Source of the DNA: Casuarius casuarius
Lineage: Eukaryota; Chordata; Aves; Casuariiformes; Casuariidae
NCBI GenBank assembly: GCA_003342895.1
Contig: PTFA01000042.1
Span: forward strand, 5,136,640 to 5,200,639
Length of the DNA stretch: 64,000 nucleotides
Direction: 5' to 3'
The position numbers and the translations under genes were made by a program. Below are positions 1 to 9,479 of this stretch, in pieces (the first letter of the stretch is position 1; each line of letters opens with the position of its first letter). Below the pieces are notes generated by a model that was not told the DNA's origin, searched no databases, and saw only the letters and a program-made list of their open reading frames with translations.

Positions 1-2459
1 CCAGTTTTAGATGGAATATAATTTCTGGCAAAATACTGCTGCAAAATCAGGTTGAAATGAGACAATTAAACAGAGCAGAGGAACCAGAAATTCTTTGCTA
101 CAACAGTCAAAAAGGGACTTTGACGTGATTGCTTTTAACAGATTGTACTATTTATCTAAGAAAAAAGATGAAAATGTGGATTATAAAACACAATTTACTC
201 CTTGAAGTCTATATAAGTAAGAGGAAACAACGCCAGCTCTGTGGTTTTAGATAAAACCATGCAATGTAGGCATGTGAAGCAGTAATAGTTTGAGAAAGGG
301 TAAAGAATTTCATCTGCTGCCTGGAAAAATTACCACCAACATAAAAGTTCAGGCATAAAACAGCAATGATAATTTTAAGAATTTGAATTTTTGCCATAGA
401 CCAAAAAAAATGAGCAGGGATGGAAAACCCTGCAGTTTATGCAAGGCAGTAGATAAAGTTCATTTACGTGTGCTGATTTAAGATAGAGAATCCAAGCTCT
501 GAATGAAAGGAGTGGCGTTCTTGATACAATTCATTTCTAATAAGTGTCGTATGAGCTTTGGAATACTAAAATCATGAATAGCTTTACTTCAATTTCTGAA
601 AAAGCTTCAACTCCCCCATCACTCTATCCGAGTTCAAGCCTACCACATTCCATTTCTGGATATTACACCATGAAATGCAGCTTCAGTTTCACTGAAAGAA
701 AAGAATGCATCAGAAGGAGAATTTATGTTTACAATTATTTGCATTTCTATAGGCTGTTGAAACTGCATTTCAGGTCAATTGCTGGATATAATTTTCAGAA
801 TGAAATACAGCTCAAAAATGTCCACTCATATAAAAAAGTTACAACTGTAAATCATAGTTCATCTAGAAGCCCCAGTCCACAGTAGTTATTTTCTAAAGAG
901 ACATTTTTTCCCTTAGGAGAACAGCAACCCTACATTGAAGAAATCCAAGCATCCTGAGAATGCAATGCAGATGTAGATGCCATCATTTCAACAATATAGT
1001 AGAGTGAGGTATTGGAAAATTACTAGTGAAAAGGAGTTCATTTCAAACACATTGCACAGCAAACATGGGAATAAAAATGAAGGCCAACAATTAATAAGAC
1101 AGGGCTGGCAGCCTGCTGCGCCGCCTGCCAAGCGTAACTTCTATTTTGACACCTACTCTTTCACCATAACCTAGGAAATGTATCATTTTAAGTTTCAGGA
1201 GGTTATTTTTCCATTTCAAACCCACTGATTTCCCCCAGGGACTGACATTAGGGCACTACTGACTCATTGCCCTTTATATGGCTGGTCATTAGTTTCTTGC
1301 TGATACCCCTAAAATGTGTTCAACAAGGATCAACACATCCCAAAGTTCCTGTCATGCAAGTCCATTGCATACAACAACTGCAATCCTTCATTCCCTCTCT
1401 TTTATTTTGCCCTTCCTCTGCAGTTCCCATCTTACTTTCTTTCAGATGGCTATGGGTATGGGCCCATCCACCCATGTTTTCATCAGGCTGAGGCAGACCC
1501 AGGTACAGTTTGGAGGATGTGTACTCACATCAAGTGGAATGCCATGCTCAAAGCAATCTTCCCTCCCTCTCAGCAGAGCTTATCCCGAGCTCTACAGATA
1601 AGCCACGCTGGCTCCACAACTTCCAAGCTGGATCTGCATGCAGCCTGTTCGAACGATGGGCAAAGGGGCTCACTTCTGCAATCCCCTGCAGAGACCCGTC
1701 CTTAGACACAGCTATACTCTATGTTTCCTATCCTGATCTGTTAACATCTTTCACATAACCGTTATGGCCTAGAATACGATACTTGTTGGAAAATAATGTA
1801 GTTTAAAAGCATGCATGTAGATACTAGAATCAAGAGCGTCTGGTTTCTAAACCTGGAAATTACTTTCTGTGCAGATCTCTTTACCATGTTATGTAGTCTT
1901 ATGTATCAAATGGAAAGCAGACTTTGAAAACAGAGCTGTGTCAAAGGCATGTTTTGAAAAAATGTCTCTGCAATAGGTTGACTGTAGAGTGCCCAAGTCT
2001 GGGCTCATAAAAACTGCCAGAGCTTCACAACAGCTCAAGAATTTAGAACGGCAGAGAATTTAGTCCATCTAGAGCTACATAAATGCTAAGGATTGCCAAG
2101 CTATTACTCATAATTTCTACTTCTTTGAATGTGGAGAGGTTTGTTGCTTCTCAGTGTAAAAAATAAGGTGCTTTCAACAACAATCATGATTCTGAATATC
2201 TCAAAATCTTACTAGAGCTACATAGAATAAATTGAGCTACAGTAACTTTTCTGCATGGCATAATATCCACTACTATTTGTGCAACTCTCTTCCATTAACC
2301 CTCCTTCCAAAACCATAATATTGTTCCAACCATCCACAGAGCAATGCCACATACAAAATACTAGACAGCCTAAAATATCTTATGCAGGTGTATGTCATCT
2401 TCCCAGTAGGGAATACTTAGTGCAGGACATCGCTAGTAAGATAATGTCTTAAGCATCAC
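1..2459. other. Noncoding AT-rich stretch, no gene seen
   Basis: No splice-bounded coding exon or recognisable repeat was seen. Between about 1270 and 1760, three overlapping frames on the plus strand stay open for 75 to 129 codons. The sequence there is C/T-rich and stop-poor, and none of the translations shows a domain or a protein-like pattern. The rest is ordinary AT-rich DNA with frequent stops on both strands. Confidence 0.7.
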
Positions 2460-2830
2460 TTCAAAGGAAATATTTATTTTGCTTCTTGATCCTATGACCA
2501 TATGTAAAAGCCACATCTTCCAAAAAGGAATTAGATCACCTGTTTTCTGTTTTCTCTTTATCCTCTTTCTACAACAGCCTAATGACTTGTTTGTATTGTT
2601 CGCTACCGCTGTGCACTGTCTTGATTATTTCAGTGACTTCTCTACAATAATCAACAATTTCTTTCCTCACCAGTGTACTGGATGATTGGTTTCTTCTTCC
2701 CAGACTAATTATTTTACATATTTCTATACCACACTGCATTTACCATCTGCTGACCCAATTACCTAAATGATCCAAATCCTCTTCAGTTTGGTGGCAGTTT
2801 CTCATTATTTACTTTAACTTCCATTTCAGT
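2460..2830 (-). repeat. Old CR1/L3-like LINE fragment, antisense
   Basis: Read on the plus strand, this stretch follows, at low identity, the antisense of the 3' noncoding part of the CR1/L3-like LINEs widespread in turtles, crocodilians and birds. Landmarks in order are a block around 2575-2620 (leucine/cysteine-rich when translated), a block near 2640-2670 (ACAATAATCAACAATTTC) and a block at about 2745-2790 (GACCCAATTACCTAAATG, then ATCCAAATCCTCTTCAG). The assignment is from memory of the consensus, not an alignment. Divergence is high, so the edges are uncertain by tens of bases. It lies in the same orientation as the longer copy at about 6.0-7.9 kb, but nothing recognisable joins them. 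Confidence 0.5.
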
Positions 2831-3540
2831 AACATCTATAAGCCATGAAGGCTTATTTTCCAATCTACGACCATGTATCAGTAGCTCTTAAGACTGCAAG
2901 TCCCATAACGAAACTGGAGGATCAGATCTGATCCCACAGCAGTATGTTCTGAATCAGATACAGTATGCACAATTATTTCTTCAAAGGGTACAAAAGATGA
3001 TAATAACCAATATATATGAAACTTCTGGCTTACTTTCAAATTTAGGTCCAAATGTTCATTCATTTGCCAACCTCACTTTTAAGGATTTCAGAGATATTTT
3101 TGAAGAAGTATGTAGCTATCACTGTAGCCATCAGCCTTTTTCTTCTCAGCTTTGCTGGATTCGTCTAAGACTTTTTACTAATTAACTAAAAGAAGGTTAA
3201 CACACAACTGGCTGCTCATGTCCTCAGGTGCAACTGACAACATGAGTTGCTTTACTGATATACTGCAAGGATTAGGCATTACACTAACTACAGATTAAGT
3301 AGAGTTTCCAAAGTGTATCAGACAGTCTGTATGGGAATGTCTGTGATATCAAGTCTAAATGCCACAGTAAAACTTCAGTAAGCAGTAATGATTTTGAATT
3401 TTACAACAGAAGATATTAATACAGTTTCTTTCTTTCCGAGAAGGAGTGGAGTGGAGGAAGGTTTCTAAGAAAAGGTAAAAAATCTTTTCTCACTGATTTT
3501 TAAATAAATGGGAGAAATCAGAAGGGAACGGTATTTGCAC
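2831..3540. other. Noncoding stretch, nothing recognised
   Basis: No gene, repeat or structured element was recognised. Two short overlapping frames on opposite strands near 2880-3185 have no protein features. Confidence 0.65.
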
Positions 3541-3900
3541 TGAGAGAGTTAAAAGGCTGGAGGGTTTTTAGGGAGAGGGATTTGGAGTTTGCTCTAATTG
3601 CCTGCTTATTCCTTCATTATGGTTGAAGGCTTCTGGTAATTCACCATTATTAAATATTCAAGGACTGGTCCGGAGGAAGCATTCTTTGGGGATTGCTCTC
3701 ATCACTCCAGTGCCAGTTGAAAATCCAGCTTTGTGCCTGCTCATGTGTGCAAATAAAGCTCTGCTTTTCCCTTTTTATTGACTGCCTTTACTAAAAAGGC
3801 TTCAAGCATTGTGGTAATGTGAGATTATTTAGCAAATTAATGCTTGTGAATCTTTCATGGAACTTTCTTCATATTAGTAAGAGCAGAATGCTTACGTTTT
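3541..3900. promoter_or_regulatory. Candidate conserved noncoding block
   Basis: The stretch lacks repeats and CpG and is dense in TAAT-type homeodomain cores: CTAATTGCC near 3595, GTAATTCACC near 3635, and AAATTAATGC near 3835. It also carries an AATAAAGC box near 3753. This texture resembles vertebrate developmental enhancers. No cross-species alignment was available, so conservation is inferred from composition only. Confidence 0.2.
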
Positions 3901-5997
3901 GGAAGCAGAGAGTAAAAATGTTCCTCCCCCAGAGGAGAGCCTTTATATGTCCACACTCCTCCACTCCCACCGCTCTAATATAGCCTTCCGTACCTGCACT
4001 TTCCTCACCTACAGGCCACTTAACATGAAAAGGCCATTCCCTCAGTTCCTTGTCAAGGTGACCAGCCTAAAATATAACAGTCATAAATTACACACTAGTT
4101 AAAAGTGCCTCATGGAATAAATAGTCAGCTGTGCTAGGGGAATATTGCGCTACCGGAAAGGCCCCATCAATACCAGTACCCTATCATATTAGGGAGTATT
4201 CACACATACAGTAATGGACCATCCTTTCTTCAAGAGTCTTCAAAACACAGAGGCACAAAAATCTTCTGCTGAGTAGGGATAAACAGCACCTACCACTGAG
4301 AAGACTACCGAGCCATCGGGCAGCACTGGGAACTGACGCAGAAGTTAATCTTATTTCTAGGTTAAGTTTTCCACTAAGGTCTGAGTTCTACAGTGGGAGT
4401 AACAGCAAAAGTCCTTTACATGGTCTACAAATATCACAACTGTAATTATATCATAGAAATGGGAGGTCACTAGCACGCTAGAGAGCCACCCTTGGAATTA
4501 CCATGGCACCATGGTCACATCTTTGCAGCACTGAAGTCCAGCTTCCCCTTGGCTCTGCACACCAGGTGCTTGCTTTAGGCTAGCAGTTCCTAGGGAACAC
4601 ATAAAATACTTCCATATTCAAATACAGTGTGATACTACACAGAAAACTGAATACAAAAAAATGGTATCAATTTTCTCAACAGATCCTTGTGTATGATTCC
4701 ATTCATATCAACTTAATTTGGCAGGAACTGCCAAACTGTACTGGAATTTGCACAGTTCAACTTTAGAGCGCCAACAAAGCTACAGCAAATGTCCTAGATT
4801 ATATTCAGGTTTGTTCATCAAAAATTATATTTAATTTATCTTTCAACTGTGAAGCCAGCTTCTGCTTTCATTTATATTTTGATAGCCTATGGCAGCATCT
4901 GAACATAATGAAGATGCGAAACCTTACACTGGTCATACACAAGCAAACAAAAACAACCCTTAATGAATATGATGACAGAATTCAGCCTGTGGAACCATTA
5001 TTACAAGCGATAGCATATAATTTTGAGGATTACTCACTTTTGTTGTTTAAGGCTTTGAAAATTTTAGATGCTAGGGAAATTCACTATATTGCTATTACAA
5101 TTATATCAGAGTTGTACACAGCTTTGTTTCAGAACTTTGTCAAAATTTGGGGAAGTTTAAACTTTTTTCTCTATTTTTAATGAAATAACTCAGATCCTCT
5201 CTTCTTGGAACCATGCAATAGAAAAAATATATAGATTCCAAACAGACCTAAGCAAGGATGATCTGAAAATAGTATATTTACCAAAAAATGCAATTCAGTC
5301 CAACTCAAACTGATGTGACTTTGGCTGAAATTCACTAAATATTTTCAGCTAAGGAGTGTTGTGGACTGATTTTCACAAAACTATGGTTCGGTGGTTTGAG
5401 CACTTCAGTACATGGATGATCAATTTCTTCCTTTGACGGAAGAAGCTCAAAACACAAATCTTCACCTGCTTTGAGAGTATCCTAACTACCAGCCTGTAAG
5501 CATGTTTGATTTTTTTTTCTGCTTTGCATAACCAGTTAAATAAAGGTGATGATGCTTTCACATCAACAAGAAGTATCCTATCCATCAGATTTATTTTTTT
5601 TTAACATGGCTCTTTGTTCGCACTAGTCTTAAAATATTGAAGTAGGAACTGAAGCAAAGAGAGAGACAAGGAAAGTGACTCCTTGGCCAGGTAGTTTCAA
5701 AACTCATTGAGGAGAGTATCAAGGTTCCAGAATTTGCACTACTGAGCATTTACTTATTTATATAAGGTGAAAGTGTCAAGAGGAGAGACTGAGAACACAC
5801 CTTCCTTTGAACCTAAGTAACTTAGAGCTGTGTGACTGCTGTACTCCTCATGAATAGGTAGACAATATGAGTTTGGATACTATCTGACAAGAAAACAATT
5901 TGAACCCATGTCTCCTGTATTTTTCATATCTGATCGACTGGGTAACAGGGCATGTTCTTTTTCAAAAGTTTTGCAAAAATTTTACATTTCATAAAAG
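3901..5997. other. Noncoding stretch, no gene seen
   Basis: AT-rich DNA without recognised genes. A frame at 4908-5180 (90 codons, plus strand) stays open through AT-rich sequence, but its translation shows no domain and no splice support. T-rich runs occur near 5510 and 5590. Confidence 0.65.
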
Positions 5998-7870
5998 TAG
6001 CTGGACTGGATCAGACCACTTTCTCTGATAGCAATCTGTAGTGGATGGCNTAAGACCGTAAGAACAGGGCAAGCATATACTGATATTTCAGAAGAATACC
6101 TTCCCAGTTTCTAACAGTCTGTGACTTAGGGACCTTCCGATCTTCCGATGGCATCTTTGTATTTAATAGTCCTTGATGGGATGTTTCCTGCTATGAATTT
6201 GTCCAATAGCTTTTTAAACCCTTATAAATTTGCAGCACCTGTGACATTCTGTGCAATAAGTTTCTCAGGTAATTATGCAAGATGTGAGGAAGTACTTGCC
6301 TTTGCTCATCCAAACCCATCACCAGATAGTTTAGGCTGATGGCTTCTTCTTCTTACAGGGGGAGAGAGAGAGAACAATCCTTCACTATGCACATCTTCCA
6401 TAGCATTCATGATTTTATAGTCTTCTGTCATATGCCCCCTCAGCTGTCTTTTTCCCAGACTGAAGTCTTACTCTATGTAATCATTTTGTATGCAGAAGCT
6501 GATGCATACCAATTCTGTCACCTCTCTCTGAATCTGCTGTGATTCTACCGCCTCTTTATTGAGATGAAAGTGAACAGATCTACACACAGCATTCAGGTAC
6601 AGCATGGATTTCTATACACATAAACCAGAGATTTACACAGCAGCATAGTAATGGCTGTTTTTGCCCTCTAATCCTTTCCTAATCCCTAAAATTTAGTTTG
6701 CTTTTCACCTGAAAAAAATGAGTTGACATTTTCTAAACTACTGTACCTCAAGAGCTTATAACTGAAGGGTAATAGCGCATACCCTAATATACTACGAATA
6801 CCTACATTACTTTGTATTTATTTTACTTTATATATACTGAAATTTGCCTGCCACTTTGTCACACAGTTATTTAACTCCTCAGAGTCAGCTCTTACCTGTG
6901 TTATCCAGAATAACGTCATATTGTCAGCAAACTCTGCCACCTCCTTGTTCTCACCCTTTCGCACCTTTGCTGCTGCCTTCCCAATGGAGGTCTCTTAAAA
7001 CTTTTTTCTCCTCTTCGCTCATGTTTTTATGTATACATGTGAGGACATATCCCCTTCTCCATCAACAATTTAACTTTTAACTTGGTAGTTTTTTGTTTTT
7101 TTCATTTTTTAATTTATTTTTAAGGGTTTTCAAGTAAATATTGTCTGGTGCTGGTAATTTGCTACCAGTCATTTTGTCCATTTGTTCCATAAGCCTCTCC
7201 TTTGGCAAAGCTCCTTTAATTTTTTTGCTACGGTCTTATCTTCTCTTAGCACTCCTTTCATACATTCCTAATCTATTGGCCCTCTGCATACTCTGGCAGA
7301 CTTTCTGCTTCTGTTGTGCCTGAAAGTAGATTTATCATTTCTTGATACCTTTTCAAGTTGCTGCTAAAACTCTTTTTAGCCTGACATGTTATGGCTTTAC
7401 ACAATAAAAACTGCCAGAGGTTAAGTTATTTCCTATTTTTCTCTTTTGGACAAGACATCAAATTTCTGAAGGATGCGTTCTTCTGTCAGCCTCCCTTACC
7501 ATCTCATTTAACCATGGCATCTTCAGTAGTCTTTCTAAAGCCTTTTTAATAGATAGCATTGTCTCCAATATGTTGTCTCTCAGTAGTCGCCAGGCCACCT
7601 GCAAAGATTTCATGCTTTCACCTGCCCCTTCTAGTTTCCCTTTTTAAGGACCTTCCTCATTTTTCATGGCACTCCCTTGCTGACATCAAGCACAAGCAGA
7701 GCGACCAGAGACTGCTGGTCTCTGCTGCTCCTGCCTCTGAGTACAGCAGTACCTCTGGGCCTGGTCAGGACCAAGTCAAGACTTACTTTTCCTCTTCTGG
7801 GTTTCTCTGACTACCTGCTTCCATGAAGTAGCTGTTTATGGTGAGTAAAGATACAGCCACACCAGGGTGT
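5998..7870 (-). repeat. Ancient CR1/L3-like LINE copy, antisense, about 1.9 kb
   Basis: The plus strand runs collinearly with the antisense of the CR1/L3-like LINE family found across sauropsids. Matching landmarks in order: the CTGGACTGGATCAGACCA start (near 6001); a block ending in TTTTTAAACCC (near 6210-6225); CATGATTTTATAG followed by TCATATGCCCCCTCAG (6407-6445); CATTCAGGTACAGCATGGATT (near 6590); TTTGCCTGCCACTTTGTCAC (near 6843); GTCAGCAAACTCTGCCACCTC (near 6925); CTGCCAGAGGTTAAGTTATTTCC (near 7410); AACCATGGCATC (near 7510); GCCACCTGCAAAGATTTCA (near 7594); and GGGTTTCTCTGACTACCTGC with TAGCTGTTTATGGTG (7800-7845). These are the noncoding and 3' parts of the element. Reading frames of 60-80 codons here are by-products. 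A tandem CTTCCGAT pair sits at 6134-6149 and an N at 6050. The order of landmarks is what makes the call firm; internal gaps are likely around 6990-7150. Confidence 0.75.
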
Positions 7871-8356
7871 TACGCTGGTACCCTCGGCCACAGCCTGCAG
7901 CACATAGAGGAGCATCTGTTGTCTCCTGTCACCGTTGTGTTTCCCACCCTCTTGGCTTCCCTGATGTCCCTCGGTGTATGGCCACCACTGCACCTCCCAG
8001 CCGTGCAGGCTCCTGGAGAGCCCTGCTGTTCCCATTCAGGTCCGAGATTTCAGTCCGGGGGGTTTGCTGTTGCCTGTTCATTCAGTTGCCTCACTGCTGT
8101 GGATTAACTCTCAGCTTTCTTTAACATACACCACCACTTCTAAACAACGTGACCCACTCTGTGATACGAGGCTTCAAAGTATACCACAAAGACAATGTCT
8201 TCCTTTTCTCTGTCCGCTATTCCAGCATGTGCCCAACATAACCATTTTCTGAGTTTCATTTTGGAGGAGAGGGGGGAAGGGGGCAGCAGGAGACACAGAG
8301 AAATTTTTTGAACTAAACCTTTTTTTTCCCCCCTCTTCCGTTTTTCCATTTTGCAG
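7871..8356. other. GC-richer noncoding stretch
   Basis: Sequence past the recognised end of the LINE copy. It has overlapping frames of 63-95 codons on both strands (7811-8035 minus, 7838-8252 plus, 8140-8427 minus), typical of stop-poor GC-richer DNA. It may still be LINE-derived but diverges beyond recognition. A G-rich run (GGGGGGAAGGGGGC) lies at 8271-8284, and a long pyrimidine tract ends at 8354. Confidence 0.5.
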
Positions 8357-8462
8357 CCAAGCCAAGAAGCAACCCCAACCCTAATTTCAGAACTTGCCAC
8401 AGAAGAAATACTATAATTTCTCCTCATTTCAGTGTTTTTTCAGTTGACCGTTATTTATTGAT
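8357..8462 (+). other. Candidate cryptic or lncRNA exon
   Basis: A near-ideal 3' splice site precedes this block: a branch-like CTAAAC at about 8313, a long uninterrupted-AG pyrimidine tract, then TTTTGCAG ending at 8356. A strong 5' splice site, GAT|GTAAGT, follows at 8462/8463. The 106-bp interval is open in one frame (from base 3) without a stop, giving a short translation with no recognised domain. Joining it to the next candidate exon (9333-9479) in that frame hits a stop quickly, which argues against a two-exon coding gene. Splice motifs of this quality also occur by chance in 64 kb. A noncoding transcript is the alternative. Confidence 0.15.
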
Positions 8463-9141
8463 GTAAGTTAGATTTCAGTATATTTGCATAACTGTATTTA
8501 ATGACTTAGAAAATGTAAATTAAAAGTTAATTACACTGAAATATGAGGGGAAATAAAATTATTATCTCACCATGAATAGTGTCAAGGCAACATATTTCAA
8601 TACTTGAGTTGAACTGTGTAGTTATTGAGATCTGCATTAAATTACATGGCTTATGCTATCCATAAGGGCAAACTAGATTATCATTTATTCCTTCTGCATT
8701 TAGTATTTCTGAAAACATACAGGCATTTGACATGGTGTAATAACTGGATTGCTTTTTTGTTTTTTTTTAACCTGAAGGCTTATGTCAGAACACCAGTAAG
8801 TGAAATTACTACAACAAGTTATTCTGATTCACTCTACCTTTGCTTCACTGCTGGCACATCAGACTGGGCTAGGATTATAACTTGGAAGCACAAATTCCAG
8901 TTACTTACGTGTTCGGTTGTTCTGAATTACCAAAGGAAAACTACTAATAAATTTCTGACATGAAAATACTGTGTCTCCTGTCACTGTCATGCAATAACTA
9001 GAAAAAGCAAGTAAGCAAGTGCTCATTTTCCCACAGAGCTGACATACGTCTTCAGTCCTACCCACACCAGGTTTTGATACTTACAGTGTGTCACATACCT
9101 ACAAGAACTATGAAAATAAAAATTGAAAACTTTTCCAAAGC
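8463..9141. other. Noncoding AT-rich stretch
   Basis: No gene or repeat recognised. A 112-codon frame at 8625-8963 (plus) lacks any protein feature. Confidence 0.6.
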
Positions 9142-9224
9142 AAGTGCCAGTTCAGTTTTAAACCCTACGATGTTCTCATTACAGGAATGAGAACATCGTA
9201 GGGTTTAAAACTGAACTGGCACTT
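9142..9224. repeat. Perfect 39-bp inverted repeat, 5-nt loop
   Basis: The left arm (9142-9180, starting AAGTGCCAGTTCAG and ending GTTCTCATT) and right arm (9186-9224, starting AATGAGAACATCG and ending GGCACTT) are exact reverse complements over all 39 positions. They are separated by ACAGG (9181-9185). The first outward pair (C9141 and A9225) does not match, so the palindrome stops abruptly. The arms have ordinary mixed composition, so the match is not a low-complexity effect. A transcript from either strand would fold into a 39-bp perfect hairpin. Possible origins are a recent template-switch event during replication, or a fold-back artefact of sequencing or assembly. Confidence 0.97.
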
Positions 9225-9332
9225 AGTTCTGTCCTTTCAGAAAAGTCATTTAGAGGTTGCATGTACCCTATAGGCGAAAGCTGTAGGACAAGGAACCTTT
9301 TTCCATTGAACCTCCTCTTCTTTTCCTTACAG
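9225..9332. other. Spacer ending in a splice-acceptor-like tract
   Basis: Short noncoding segment. It ends with a strong pyrimidine tract (CCTCCTCTTCTTTTCCTTACAG) whose AG lies at 9331-9332. Confidence 0.5.
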
Positions 9333-9479
9333 CTCAAACCGCCCGAAGCTCATCAGAGCTTAAGACATCACCATTCAGACAAAACCAGTGTCAGGAAATG
9401 AGTTTCCCCAGTGACTTCAGCGCAGATACCGTCAAGTACCCCTCTACTTCCCTAAGTTTATTTCTGTAGGTAGTCTCAT
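9333..9479 (+). other. Candidate cryptic exon
   Basis: Bounded by a strong acceptor (pyrimidine tract then TTACAG at 9327-9332) and a donor CAT|GTAAGC at 9479/9480. The interval is 147 bp. One frame, starting at base 3, is open for about 45 codons but ends in TAG at 9467-9469, ten bases before the donor. The other two frames stop early. The peptide shows no recognised domain. Read as a terminal or noncoding exon it is possible; as an internal coding exon it is unlikely. Confidence 0.12.

Noticed and set aside
1314..1705. Overlapping plus-strand frames of 95 and 129 codons
   Set aside because: Explained by locally C/T-rich, stop-poor sequence. The translations have no conserved features.
6134..6149. 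CTTCCGATCTTCCGAT resembles the end of a sequencing adapter
   Set aside because: Only about ten bases match, and they sit inside a collinear LINE copy as a simple 8-bp tandem pair. No longer adapter sequence is present.
8271..8284. GGGGGGAAGGGGGC as a G-quadruplex or CTCF core
   Set aside because: Only two long G-runs are present, and the CTCF match covers little more than the G-rich half.
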